Of a stretch of 23,447 bases of DNA, positions 6,787-15,917 are shown in pieces. The notes under the pieces were generated by a model. The model saw nothing but the letters and a program-made list of their open reading frames with translations. It had not been told where the DNA came from and did no database searches. Each line of letters opens with the position of its first letter. Position 1 is the stretch's first letter. Source of the stretch: an uncultured Prevotella sp. (GTDB taxonomy: Bacteria; Bacteroidota; Bacteroidia; Bacteroidales; Bacteroidaceae); the NCBI GenBank assembly GCA_900770025.1, contig CAAGIW010000033.1:1-23447 (forward strand). The letters are read 5' to 3'. Position numbers and translations under genes: made by a program.

Positions 6787-9700
6787 TTACTTCACGCCCA
6801 ACTTATATACCTGCTGCTTGTCGGCGCCCTGTATCTTGACGATGAGCACGCCTGAAGTGCCATATACGGGGATGAAGATATTCTCGTTGGTGGGAGTGTC
6901 GAACGACTTGAGCAGCGTGCCTGCCTCATTGTAGATGCGGATGGAGTTGATGCGTCCCTTATCTACGTTGACCACGTTGAGCACCTGCTGACTCACAAAC
7001 ACCTTCATCTCGCCCAAAGGCAGGGTGGCGATGGCGGTGGACACGGTAGAGAACTTGTTCTGGGAAGCCCATTTGCTGTTCTGTGCCTCGCATTCTGCCA
7101 TTACGCTCCAGATGTAGTTGGCGTTGGGGTCAAGGTTCTTCAGTTCGTAAGAGGTCTGTGTCAGTCCGTTCACCTCGGTCCATGCGGCATCGGTGCCCTT
7201 GCGGTAGTGCAGGTTCCAGCGCAAGTTGCTCTCGTCGGCTGTCCAGCTCACCAGTGCGCTGTTGCTGGATATGCCCGATACGGTGAGTGCCGTGGGGGTG
7301 ACACACTCGGGGATTTCGATGGTGCTGAAGAGCACGGGCTCTGACCACAGGCTGGAGTCGCTGGCACTGCAGTATGACTTCATCTTCAGGGTGTAGTCGG
7401 TCTTGGGCGTGAGTCCCTTGATAGAGGCGGTGTTCACGTTGCCCACTGTCACCTCTGTCCATGCCATTGTCTCCACGGGAGCGTAGGCAATGCGGTAGCT
7501 CTCGGCCTCGCCTGTCCATGTCACCTTCACGCTGTCCCATGCTGCCTCGGCCTTGATGTTGGTGGGGGCAAAGCAGGTTTCCTCCAGTGTACGGAAGGTG
7601 GCGGGAGCAGTCCACTCGCTGGTGTCGCCCTCGATGGTGCTGCACATGGCCTGTATGCTATACTCATATTCGGTGTTCTGCTGCAGGTTGGCCACCAAGG
7701 CGCAGGTGTCGGTCACCTGTACGGTGGTCATGCCGCCCTCGCCGTCGGCACGTCCGTACCTCACGTTGTATGCCGAGGCCTCGGCAGTCCATTCTATCAG
7801 TGCTGCATATTTCTGCGGTGTCACCTTCACGTCGGTCACAGGGGCACACTTGCCGTGGGCCAGCGTGGTGACGGGCACGATGATCACCTTGGCGGTGTCG
7901 CCCTCCTCGCAGGTCTTGGTCAAGCCGATTTCATAGTTGGTGCGCGGCTCCAGATTGTCGAAGAGCATCTCTTTCTTGTCGGTCTTGATGAACGGACGGC
8001 TCTCGTCGCCAGCCTTGCGGATGAACACGAGGGTGGTGTCGTCGGCGTTCTCCCATGCCACTTTCACTGAAACGTTGGTGGTGTCAGAGGTCACGATGTT
8101 CGTAATGTCGTTCACGCAGGTGCGTGCCACGCCGAAGTTGAGCACCTGTATCTGTGCGGGAGCACTGTTGGTGGAGGTGCTGTAGAGGGCGAAGCGTGCG
8201 GTGCCCTTGTGTCCCTTGAATATCACGGAGTACTCTGTCTGCTTGTTGCGTGCAGGCAGTTCGTCGTTGGTCAGGGTGTCTATCACATCAGCCTCGTTGA
8301 AGGTGCTGCCGTCTTTCGACATCAGCAGCAGGTACTTGGCATCGGTGGATTCGTCGGCAACCTTGATGGTGAGCAGGTTGAGCGTCACTTCAAAGTTGGA
8401 GTGGTCGTCGTCGAGTTCAAACTTGGGCGACAGCAGCCACTGGTCGCCGGCGGCAGTGGGTCTGAAGGTGAGCATACCCTGCTTGCGCCAGTTCACCGAC
8501 CATGCCCAGTTGGTAGTGGCCTCGGTGTCGAGTTCTGTGGGGTTGGCCAATTTGCCGGTGGCAAACTCCCAGCCTGCATCCAGTGTTTCGCTGGTGAGGC
8601 TCACGCTGATGGGCACCACATAGCCCGTGGTGAAGCCTGTGGTCTCCGACCATTTGCTCTGGTGTTCGGCATCGCACACGGCGCGCACCTCTACCAGGTA
8701 TTCGGTCTGTCCGTCTAATCCGTCCAGCGTATAGGGCTTGCTGTCTATGTCGATCACGTCGCTCCATTCCTCGTCGCCAGCCTTCTTGTAGTGCATCTGC
8801 CACTTGTTCTCGTTGCCCTGGCGGTCCCAGTCGAGCACCACCTTGCCGCCTATCGAGAGATCCTCGTCCACGGCAATGTTGATGGGATAGTCGCAGTCGT
8901 CAACGCCTTCCACCACAAGATCTCTCACCTGAAGTTCGGGTTCGCTGTAGGTCTTCCACCATATACGAATCTTCACCTGCTTGCCTGCATGGTTGTCGAA
9001 GGGGAGTCGCAGTGTCACCAAGTCCTTGACGTCTTCGAGGTTGATGGGGTTCTTGGCGTCATATACGGCAATGTTGGTGTAGTTGATGCCGTCTTCGCTC
9101 ACCTGGAAGATGAGGCTGTCGCCCTTTTCCCACTCGGTGAAGGGGGCTGTGGAGGCTCCAAAACCTGCTGCCACCGTAATCCTTACGTTGGCCTTGATGC
9201 GGTTGGTGCCTTCAGACATCTGAATCCACGGGGTGGCAATGGAGTTGACCACGCCCTCGGTGGCATTGCCTGTGCGTATGTTGCAGTGCAGATACCTTGC
9301 TTCATCTCGGCCGTCTGAATAGAGAGTGAACTCGCCATTGCTCTCCCAACCGATGGGTGCTGCATAGTGGGGGGTATTGGTGTAGTCGGGAGCAAAGGGC
9401 TCGTTGCTGCCTGTTGACATGGCATCGTCGAGGCAGGTGGTGGAGCATACTCCGTTGGCATCGATGGTCCAGGCGCGGAAATAGTAGATGGTGTTCAGCT
9501 GCAAGTCGTTCAACTCCAGTGTCTGACTGTCGTCGCCCACATGGATAATCTGTGCGCCGGTAGTGGTCTTCTCTCCGTCCTTGATGTCTTCGGGCAGAGT
9601 GCCGAAGTCGCCCCAGGGCCTCATCTGTCCGTAATCATCGAAGTAGGGTGCTGTGGTGCAGGCCACTATTATCTTCTCTCCCTTGGCGTTTGCCTTGAGA

Positions 9701-10887
9701 TTTACCCTGATGGTGTTCTTGTTCACTGCTTCTGCCTTCAGGGTCTGCGGTGCCACTGCCAGTGTGCTGATGCTCTTGGTGAGCAGGTTGGCAGTGTTGT
9801 ACACGGGACCGAACATGCACATGGAGTTGGCAGCCACCACGGTGAGGTGGTAGTCTGTAGAGCCTTGCAGCGTGTCAGCCGTGGCAAAGTTGTCTTCAGT
9901 GGTATAAGCCACCACGTGGGCATTGCCGATGATGTCGCCGGCAGCGTAGAACTTGCCGTTCTCGGGCAGGGTGCTGAGGGTGGCATCCTGTGAGAGCAGC
10001 ACCAGATGGTGGTCGGCATCGCCGCTCGGCACAAAGTTGCCGCTGATGGCGGTACTGGTGGCTGTGAGTGCCAGTTCGGTAGGAGCCTCGGTGGGAGCGG
10101 CGCAGTTGCCGGGAGCCTCAAAGGTATATACCATGCCGTCGGCGGGGTAGTTGGCCTGCGACAGTTCGATGGTAGATTCCTTCGTGCCCAGTGTGGGGTC
10201 TGCCCATGAGCCCGACAGCATCGCCATGTCGTCGTCTGTGCCGTGTATCAGCAGGCGCGAGAAGATGTTGTAGCTGTCTTCGGCCGACTTGGGTGCCCAG
10301 CCTCTGTATGTCACCGAGATGTTGCCTGTTTCCTCGTAGAGGCGTATCTGCATGTCGCCGGTCACGCAATCTGTGCCCCAAAAAGCCTGCAAGACTGACA
10401 GGTTTTTCCATTGCACCACCAGCACGTGCTTGCCTTCTTCGCCCAGTACCTTGTAGGAAATCTGGGTGTCGTCAGTGCCGTAGAAGTCCTTGTTGGCAGT
10501 CATGGCTATCACGTTTGGCTCTGCTTTGGCATAGTCTATGCCGTGCAGGGTGTTGGAGGCATTGCTTGTGCGCACGCTGTCGCTGCCAAGGCGCAGCTGG
10601 GCAGGACCGATGACAAAGCGCTTCATCAATGCGCTGTTGAACTTGAAGTCAAAGCCGATGGGCAGACCCAAGGAGGCTTTGGGCTCCGTTGTGCCGTTCA
10701 GGGCATCGTCAAAGAGCTGGGTGCCGAAAGCGTCTGCTGCGGCCACTGCCTGAGTGACCGGCGTGCCGTCGGTAATCTCTTCGTATGTGCCCTGCTGCAT
10801 GTTCAGCAGATAGCCGGCACACACCTGTGCAAGGGCAGTGACTGTGCCTGCTGCCCAAGCGAATAGAAGTAACAATGTTTTTTTCAT
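6787..10887 (-). CDS. Secreted fibronectin III / adhesin-domain protein with T9SS-type C-terminus
   Basis: A large surface or secreted protein of unknown ligand. The start at 10887 (MKKTLLLLFAWAAGTVTALAQ) gives a clean signal peptide; an upstream start at 11037 would add 50 unrelated residues overlapping the previous gene. The 1366-aa product contains two jelly-roll segments resembling choice-of-anchor J/cleaved-adhesin domains (one containing PHYAAPIGWESNGEF, one containing TLDAGWEFATGK). FnIII-like modules lie around them, with about four more over residues 925-1285, each opening C(A/V/F)(A/T)PT-like and holding a second cysteine near SIQAMC/MKSYC/VMAEC. The last 80 residues (NSIRIYNEAGTLLKSF ... 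YKLGVK) fit a type A T9SS sorting domain. It starts 20 nt after the previous gene, so probably same operon. Confidence 0.85.
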   Translation of the reverse strand: MKKTLLLLFAWAAGTVTALAQVCAGYLLNMQQGTYEEITDGTPVTQAVAAADAFGTQLFDDALNGTTEPKASLGLPIGFDFKFNSALMKRFVIGPAQLRLGSDSVRTSNASNTLHGIDYAKAEPNVIAMTANKDFYGTDDTQISYKVLGEEGKHVLVVQWKNLSVLQAFWGTDCVTGDMQIRLYEETGNISVTYRGWAPKSAEDSYNIFSRLLIHGTDDDMAMLSGSWADPTLGTKESTIELSQANYPADGMVYTFEAPGNCAAPTEAPTELALTATSTAISGNFVPSGDADHHLVLLSQDATLSTLPENGKFYAAGDIIGNAHVVAYTTEDNFATADTLQGSTDYHLTVVAANSMCMFGPVYNTANLLTKSISTLAVAPQTLKAEAVNKNTIRVNLKANAKGEKIIVACTTAPYFDDYGQMRPWGDFGTLPEDIKDGEKTTTGAQIIHVGDDSQTLELNDLQLNTIYYFRAWTIDANGVCSTTCLDDAMSTGSNEPFAPDYTNTPHYAAPIGWESNGEFTLYSDGRDEARYLHCNIRTGNATEGVVNSIATPWIQMSEGTNRIKANVRITVAAGFGASTAPFTEWEKGDSLIFQVSEDGINYTNIAVYDAKNPINLEDVKDLVTLRLPFDNHAGKQVKIRIWWKTYSEPELQVRDLVVEGVDDCDYPINIAVDEDLSIGGKVVLDWDRQGNENKWQMHYKKAGDEEWSDVIDIDSKPYTLDGLDGQTEYLVEVRAVCDAEHQSKWSETTGFTTGYVVPISVSLTSETLDAGWEFATGKLANPTELDTEATTNWAWSVNWRKQGMLTFRPTAAGDQWLLSPKFELDDDHSNFEVTLNLLTIKVADESTDAKYLLLMSKDGSTFNEADVIDTLTNDELPARNKQTEYSVIFKGHKGTARFALYSTSTNSAPAQIQVLNFGVARTCVNDITNIVTSDTTNVSVKVAWENADDTTLVFIRKAGDESRPFIKTDKKEMLFDNLEPRTNYEIGLTKTCEEGDTAKVIIVPVTTLAHGKCAPVTDVKVTPQKYAALIEWTAEASAYNVRYGRADGEGGMTTVQVTDTCALVANLQQNTEYEYSIQAMCSTIEGDTSEWTAPATFRTLEETCFAPTNIKAEAAWDSVKVTWTGEAESYRIAYAPVETMAWTEVTVGNVNTASIKGLTPKTDYTLKMKSYCSASDSSLWSEPVLFSTIEIPECVTPTALTVSGISSNSALVSWTADESNLRWNLHYRKGTDAAWTEVNGLTQTSYELKNLDPNANYIWSVMAECEAQNSKWASQNKFSTVSTAIATLPLGEMKVFVSQQVLNVVNVDKGRINSIRIYNEAGTLLKSFDTPTNENIFIPVYGTSGVLIVKIQGADKQQVYKLGVK

Positions 10888-10907
10888 AAGCTGTGTGGCT
10901 TTAGTGG

Positions 10908-12545
10908 TTATTGAATGGACACCTTGCGGGTGGTGTTTGTGTTGCGGTCTTTCAGCAGGTAGATGCCCTTGCCAAGTTGGCTGCATCCCTGTGTGGCGGT
11001 GCCGAGTTGGCGGCCGTCGAGGGTGTAGATGTTGCACTCACCCTGTGTGGCGTTGCCTTCCACACTGCGGATGGCAGAAGTGCCGTCGCCCAGTGTGCCG
11101 TCGATGTTGACACGCTGCAGGAACAGCAGTTGTTCGTCCACATGCTCGCTGTAGCGGGCATCCTCGAAACTGCATATCCAGTATTTGCCGTCGATGAGTG
11201 CCGAAGAGAGCAGGTTGCTCTTCTCAGATACGGTGGTGGTGAAGTTGAGTGGCTGCTCCCAAAGGGCGTTGCCGTCGGCGTCATACTTCTGGCAGTAGGA
11301 GTAGGCCTCCTTGCCTCCGGCTGCATTGTCCATGTAGAATGCGGCGATATTGCCATCGCCTGCCAGTTGGATGGTGGCATATCCCAATGCCCTCTGGGTC
11401 TGCATGGCCACCACGGCCTTGCCGGTGGGACCCCACATCAGTTCACCGTCCATGCTTATCTTCTGCATGTAGATGCCCTTATTGGCTTGATAGGCCTGGG
11501 AAAACTGCTGGTAGATGGCATACACGCAGTCTGCATTCTGGTCATAAACCAGCATCGGGCCCATGCGAGAGTAGTCATCGTCGTGGCTTATCTTCAGGGC
11601 GTTGACGCCTCCGGGGAAGCCTAATGTGCCATCGTTCTTCACGTAAGAGATGTAGTTGGCAAACGAACCCTCATAGTTCCTGTCGTCGCGCCAGGTGACG
11701 AACACGCCGCCCTTGGGTGCCTGCCACACCTTGAAGTGGGTGTGGACTGGGGTGGAGTCGAAGCCGCCCTGATACACCTTGGCGTCGGCTTCCCACACCT
11801 GCGAACCGTCGAAGTCGAGCATTCGTGCCATCACGGTGCGGTTGGTACCCTGCAGGAACACCAGTATGGCCTGGCCGTCGCCAGCGTTCTTGACGTAGGG
11901 ATATTCGTATGACACCTTGCTGTCTTTGAGTTCCTGCTTCCACAGCGACTTGCCGTCGGCAGAGAGTTTTTCTATCCTGATGTAGGAGGGGGCATCGTTG
12001 GTAAATACCCCCCATGCAAAGAGATAGCCTCCATCGTCGGTCTGTGCGATGCTCATGGCTGCACTGCCTTCGGTCACCTCGCCATCCCACAGGTCGGTGC
12101 CCTTGCTCCACAGCAGTTCGCCCTGCTTGTTGATCTTATAGGCGGTATAGCCCTTGTCTGTGGAGGTGGGTTGTGCGTTGCGGCAGTCGTGTGCCACCAC
12201 GATGGCATTCTCGTCTTTGTCCACCATCATGCTCTGGTTGATGACGGTGTACGACTTGTTGCCTTCGCGCGACAGGGTCTTGCCGCCGTCGGGAAGCACC
12301 TTGTTGCCCTGCTTATCTACAATCTGCACGGCGTAGGCCAACAGGCTTCTGCCGTTTTCATCCCTGCCAGTGGGCACGATGTTCAGCACGTAGGTAGTTC
12401 CGCTGGGTGTTGTAAGCACTGTGGTGCCATAGTCGCTGGCACCCAAGGAGTCAATCTGATTGTTCTCTGCTGCGTCGGCACTCCACTGTGCGGAAGCGTG
12501 AAGCGCAAGGAAAGGCGCAGCCAAAAGGAGTAAGATTTTCTTCAT
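10908..12545 (-). CDS. Secreted propeller-like protein with T9SS-type C-terminus
   Basis: A 545-aa protein with a signal peptide (MKKILLLLAAPFLALHASAQ). Repeated blade-like motifs ending in a tryptophan are visible: GELLWSKG, GKSLWKQE, GSQVWEAD, GELMWGPT and GNALWEQP. These suggest a beta-propeller similar to PQQ-type or delta-60 repeats; that fold call is inference. The C-terminal 50 residues (GECNIYTLDGRQLGTA ... GKGIYLLKDRN ... RKVSIQ) match the pattern of T9SS type A sorting domains. It starts 31 nt after the Omp28-like gene and ends 20 nt before the FnIII gene, so the three are likely one transcript. No enzyme active site is recognisable; ligand or adhesive function is possible. Confidence 0.8.
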   Translation of the reverse strand: MKKILLLLAAPFLALHASAQWSADAAENNQIDSLGASDYGTTVLTTPSGTTYVLNIVPTGRDENGRSLLAYAVQIVDKQGNKVLPDGGKTLSREGNKSYTVINQSMMVDKDENAIVVAHDCRNAQPTSTDKGYTAYKINKQGELLWSKGTDLWDGEVTEGSAAMSIAQTDDGGYLFAWGVFTNDAPSYIRIEKLSADGKSLWKQELKDSKVSYEYPYVKNAGDGQAILVFLQGTNRTVMARMLDFDGSQVWEADAKVYQGGFDSTPVHTHFKVWQAPKGGVFVTWRDDRNYEGSFANYISYVKNDGTLGFPGGVNALKISHDDDYSRMGPMLVYDQNADCVYAIYQQFSQAYQANKGIYMQKISMDGELMWGPTGKAVVAMQTQRALGYATIQLAGDGNIAAFYMDNAAGGKEAYSYCQKYDADGNALWEQPLNFTTTVSEKSNLLSSALIDGKYWICSFEDARYSEHVDEQLLFLQRVNIDGTLGDGTSAIRSVEGNATQGECNIYTLDGRQLGTATQGCSQLGKGIYLLKDRNTNTTRKVSIQ

Positions 12546-12576
12546 AATCTGCTATATCTAATAATGTATGGTGATT

Positions 12577-14385
12577 TTATCGGTTGGTTGATTTCATCCA
12601 TTTCCTGCTTGTGCCAGTGGCCTTGTTATATAATATGTATGCGCCCTGCGGCAGGGTGGAGAGGCTTTCTGTGGTGGTGGCGATGTGCACGCCGTGCATG
12701 TCGTACACCTCCACACGGCCATTGACAGCATCGGTGCCGGTGAAGAGGCTCTCGATACCCGTGTCCTCACGGTTGGTAACGAAGAAGGTGCGGTTGCCGA
12801 AGTCGGGGATGTCGAATACCTGGACAATCAGTTTCTTGTCAGAAGAGCGCAGGGTGTAGTAGCCCTTGGGACTGTAGATGCCGTCGCCCCAGGCGTCGGT
12901 AATCTCAAGACAATACACCTTGCCTGCTTCCAGGTCGGCTGTTTCGGTGGTCTCCACCTTCTCTCCACCGGCGTAGGGACCGAACGTGTGCACCGTATTG
13001 CCGTCGGCATCGCGGATGGTGAAGGTGTTTTCGTTGGCCTCCTTGTTGGTGGTGAGTTCCATCATCACCGACTTGGTGGCTGCTATGGGTGCGGCAAAGG
13101 TGCCCTCTATCGGGGTGCTCTGCACGCTTTCGTCGTTGAGTGATTTCAGCAGGATGCTGTAGTCGTAGTTCTTTCCTTCTTCGGTGATGAGGGAATAGGG
13201 CAGTTTGAGGGTGGCATTTCCAAAGGCGCTTACCTTGCCCTGCCACACTGCTTCGGTGGTGGTGCCGTTGATGGTGATGTCAAAGGCGGCCTTAGTGATG
13301 TCAAAGTTGGTGGCACTGGTGAGTTCTACCTCGAAGAAGTTGAAGCCGTAGGTGGCTCCGATGGGAATCTTGGGGGCGCTTACAGTTGCCTTGACAGGAA
13401 GCGTGAGGTCGGGGTAGGAGGGCTTCTGGCCCACAACATTGAGCACATTCCGCTTGTCTTGGGTGACAAAGGCCACCACATGGATATCCTGTGGCTTCAC
13501 CGTCACCTCGTTGATGGCGGTGGGCAGGGTGATGGTATAGTCTTGCCGGAAGTATTTGCCGCCCTCCACGGGTGTGATGGCATCTCCCCATGTGTCGCTT
13601 ATAAATCCTCGCAGCATGTGCTGGTGCACGTATTCATCGCCCATGTTGGCTCCGCTTTGCGGACCGATGATGTTGCTCTCTGTCCAAAGCACGTTCAACT
13701 TCAGGTTGTCTTTCAGCGTGTCGGCTACGAGATAACCCTCCACATGCACCGTCAGTTTGCGGTCTTCGGCAGAGTAGGCGGACTGCATATATAGGTTGAC
13801 GGGTGCTGTTTCCTCCACCACTTTCTTGGCGGCAGGCGTCCAGGAACTTCTGCCCAATACCGGATCGACGTCGCTCTGGTAGGGCTGTCGGTTCACCATT
13901 CCGCTGGGATAGCCAGACACTCCGAATTCGTCATTGATGGCAGTGCCTGCATCGGTGCGGTAGTCGGGCTCGTCATAGCCAGGCGCGGCATAGTGGCCGG
14001 CATGTACTGCCACCACTACCACCTTGTCGGTGGCACGTGTCAGGGTGTTGGCGATGGCATGTCCTTTGGGACAGAAACCGCAATGAATACCGGTAAACTC
14101 CTCTAACAATACATTCTTTGTTTGGGAAGCGGTGCTCACCTGCCATGTGTCGGCAGTGGCAGCGGCGCCTTCGGTTTGTGACTTGACGGGGGTAGCAAGA
14201 GCCTTGACAGGCGCAGCGAGCGCATGGGCGGGCGTAACAGGGAGGAAAAGCATGGCGGCGGTGCAGCACAACAATACGTGATGCAGTGCACGGGCGGCTG
14301 TCCATGACATCACGTTGCTGTCCATAAGCCCACTTTTGCTTTTCATTTCATCGAATTGACGATGGTTTCTCTTACGATTTCTCAT
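12577..14385 (-). CDS. Omp28-related thioredoxin-fold surface protein with T9SS-type C-terminus
   Basis: A 602-aa protein like the Omp28 family of Bacteroidetes outer membrane proteins. After a long hydrophobic leader (about 33-57) comes LLEEFTGIHCGFCPKGHA, a thioredoxin-like strand and CxxC motif (C102, C105, numbered from the first ATG). FGVSGYPSGMVN at about 155-166 supplies the cis-proline region. The tail (NGRVEVYDMHGVHIATTT ... LPQGAYILYNKATG) resembles a T9SS sorting domain. The start is uncertain: ATGs at 14385, 14346, 14325 and 14310 all precede the hydrophobic stretch. The first sits 25-30 nt from the predicted transcription start and is kept, but MSWTAARALHHVLL at 14310 would give a more typical signal peptide. 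First gene of the three-gene cargo operon. Confidence 0.82.
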   Translation of the reverse strand: MRNRKRNHRQFDEMKSKSGLMDSNVMSWTAARALHHVLLCCTAAMLFLPVTPAHALAAPVKALATPVKSQTEGAAATADTWQVSTASQTKNVLLEEFTGIHCGFCPKGHAIANTLTRATDKVVVVAVHAGHYAAPGYDEPDYRTDAGTAINDEFGVSGYPSGMVNRQPYQSDVDPVLGRSSWTPAAKKVVEETAPVNLYMQSAYSAEDRKLTVHVEGYLVADTLKDNLKLNVLWTESNIIGPQSGANMGDEYVHQHMLRGFISDTWGDAITPVEGGKYFRQDYTITLPTAINEVTVKPQDIHVVAFVTQDKRNVLNVVGQKPSYPDLTLPVKATVSAPKIPIGATYGFNFFEVELTSATNFDITKAAFDITINGTTTEAVWQGKVSAFGNATLKLPYSLITEEGKNYDYSILLKSLNDESVQSTPIEGTFAAPIAATKSVMMELTTNKEANENTFTIRDADGNTVHTFGPYAGGEKVETTETADLEAGKVYCLEITDAWGDGIYSPKGYYTLRSSDKKLIVQVFDIPDFGNRTFFVTNREDTGIESLFTGTDAVNGRVEVYDMHGVHIATTTESLSTLPQGAYILYNKATGTSRKWMKSTNR

Positions 14386-14416
14386 AATTTTCCAATGCTT
14401 TGCAACTAATTGTTTG

Positions 14417-14449
14417 CAAAATTAGGGAATGTAATGGGAAATGGACAAG
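14417..14449 (-). promoter_or_regulatory. Promoter of the Omp28/propeller/FnIII operon
   Basis: On the - strand, TAATTTTG (14424-14417) is a perfect TAnnTTTG -7 box. CTTG (14449-14446) lies 21 nt upstream in the place of the TTTG -33 box. The start codon at 14385 follows about 30 nt after the -7 box. An inverted repeat TTTGCAA/TTGCAAA (14399-14405 and 14414-14420) with an 8-nt spacer spans the predicted start point. Confidence 0.65.
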
Positions 14450-14475
14450 AAACTACATGGACAAGATATGGACAA
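14441..14475. promoter_or_regulatory. Three direct ATGGACAA repeats, candidate operator
   Basis: ATGGACAA begins at 14441, 14457 and 14468 on the + strand, spaced 16 and 11 nt; the first two share ten bases (ATGGACAAGA). The first copy overlaps the -33 position of the cargo-operon promoter and the other two lie just upstream. The regulator gene ends 6 nt further on. Two inverted TGTCCAT copies (14299-14305, 14319-14325) lie at the start of the downstream gene. Regulator binding is inference. Confidence 0.45.
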
Positions 14476-14480
14476 AAGTG

Positions 14481-15917
14481 TTAAAGCGTCTTAATTATAG
14501 TGTCTAATTCCTCACCTTGTTTAAGATTCATTTTCTTTCTTAGGCGATAGCGGGTTTTGTGAAGGCTTTCCACGGTAATATTGAGCAGTGAGGCTATTTC
14601 CTGAGAGTTCATGCCCATGCGAATGAACGATATGAGGCGCACATCGTTTTGGGAAAGTTGGGGAAACTGCCTGTTCAACCGCTCCAGATAGTCGGGGTCC
14701 AGTTCCTTTACAGAGCGTTCAAATGAGGATAAATTGCCCATTTCATCGCTTTTTGAGGCAATCTGAAGTCCCATTGCCACGTTTTCTTTCTTCACTTCGT
14801 CAAGCTGTTGCTGCTTCTTTTCCATCTTGAGGTGCAGCAGTTCCTTTTCAGCTTGTTGGCGGGCAGCCTCGGCATCTCTTCTCTGGCGTTCCAGTGTCTC
14901 CATTCGTCGTTTGGCCTTCAGGGTTTTCATCACCAGCATCAGTATGACAATGAGGGCCACGATGGTCACGCCCATAATGCCTAATATCAGGTTGTGGCGC
15001 ATGTCGCTGTTTTCCTTGGCTTGCAGAAACCTGTCCATCTTGTATTGTTCCTGCATCACGGCAATCTTGTAGTAAATCTGGTCGCCCTCCAAAGCAGTAG
15101 TCAGACTGTCGAGGGTGCGGCGGTGAGTGACATAGTTGCGGAAGTCGGTTCTTGCGCTGTCTATGGCCAACATGCTCTGCAGTGCGGCCTTCAGGTTGTC
15201 GAACACCTGCGCCTTTTCGGCATGTCGTGCGGCTGTGGCATAGCACTGATAAGCGGAGTCGGGCTTGCCCAGCATCTCATATATCGCACCTTTGTTCCTG
15301 TAGAGTTGCGAGTTGATGATGTTGTGCTTCTTGGGTGCGCTCTTTTCCACCACATCGGTGAGTTGCCGGGCCTTCTTCACATCTTTCTTATAGATGTAGA
15401 GTTCTGCCTGATTGGCGATATCCATGAGTGCCATGACGCTGTCGTTGGGATAGTGCAGCTTGGAAAAGTTGATGACACGCTGGTTGTATTCCTCCGCCTT
15501 GTCGTAGTTCTTCTCTATGGTGATGTAATAGTATGCCATCATGCGCAGGTAATATTGGGAACTGTAATAGCGGTAGGGCTGCACGTCTCGGTAGCGCATC
15601 TGGCGGAGCATGGCATAGGCTTTGTCGCGCTGACCTATCTGGTCGTAGATCATCACCAAATAGACCTCGCACTCAAAGAGGGCATCCTCGTTTTTCAGTT
15701 TCTTGAAGATGCCTTGTGCCTGTTGCAGGTTGTAGAACGCCTCGGGCACATGGTTGGTGTTGAAATCTTTCTGTCCCTTGCGTAGCATTTCATAGGCAAC
15801 ATGTTCTTCCCCCTGCTGTGATGCAGTATGGGAATATTGCCACCAGCCTGCCGCTGCAAGTGCGACAACGGCAATGACGGCAACAAGATGCCAGGTACGG
15901 AATCTTTCAGTAAACAT
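14481..15917 (-). CDS. Membrane-spanning TPR regulator with LuxR-type HTH
   Basis: A predicted one-component regulator of 478 aa. The order is a short basic N-terminus, a transmembrane helix (about 11-26), a periplasmic alpha-helical region with tetratricopeptide-like repeats (about 35-300), a second helix (LILGIMGVTIVALIVILML, about 310-330) followed by positive residues, a cytoplasmic coiled coil (about 335-385), and a C-terminal helix-turn-helix (about 421-478). In it, NDVRLISFIRMGMNSQEIA followed by VESLHKTRYRLRKKM fits the LuxR/GerE fold. The charge pattern puts the TPR part outside and the DNA-binding part inside. No receiver or kinase domain is present. The start at 15917 (MFTERFRTWH) overlaps the GH35 stop by 11 nt. 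An upstream ATG at 16076 is rejected because its extra residues read antisense-like and would bury the first helix. Confidence 0.85.
   Translation of the reverse strand: MFTERFRTWHLVAVIAVVALAAAGWWQYSHTASQQGEEHVAYEMLRKGQKDFNTNHVPEAFYNLQQAQGIFKKLKNEDALFECEVYLVMIYDQIGQRDKAYAMLRQMRYRDVQPYRYYSSQYYLRMMAYYYITIEKNYDKAEEYNQRVINFSKLHYPNDSVMALMDIANQAELYIYKKDVKKARQLTDVVEKSAPKKHNIINSQLYRNKGAIYEMLGKPDSAYQCYATAARHAEKAQVFDNLKAALQSMLAIDSARTDFRNYVTHRRTLDSLTTALEGDQIYYKIAVMQEQYKMDRFLQAKENSDMRHNLILGIMGVTIVALIVILMLVMKTLKAKRRMETLERQRRDAEAARQQAEKELLHLKMEKKQQQLDEVKKENVAMGLQIASKSDEMGNLSSFERSVKELDPDYLERLNRQFPQLSQNDVRLISFIRMGMNSQEIASLLNITVESLHKTRYRLRKKMNLKQGEELDTIIKTL

Noticed and set aside
6437..6934. Phe/Ser-rich + strand frames of 98-165 codons across the convergent gap
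   Set aside because: The translation is made of the nucleotide repeats and runs into the end of the FnIII gene on the other strand.
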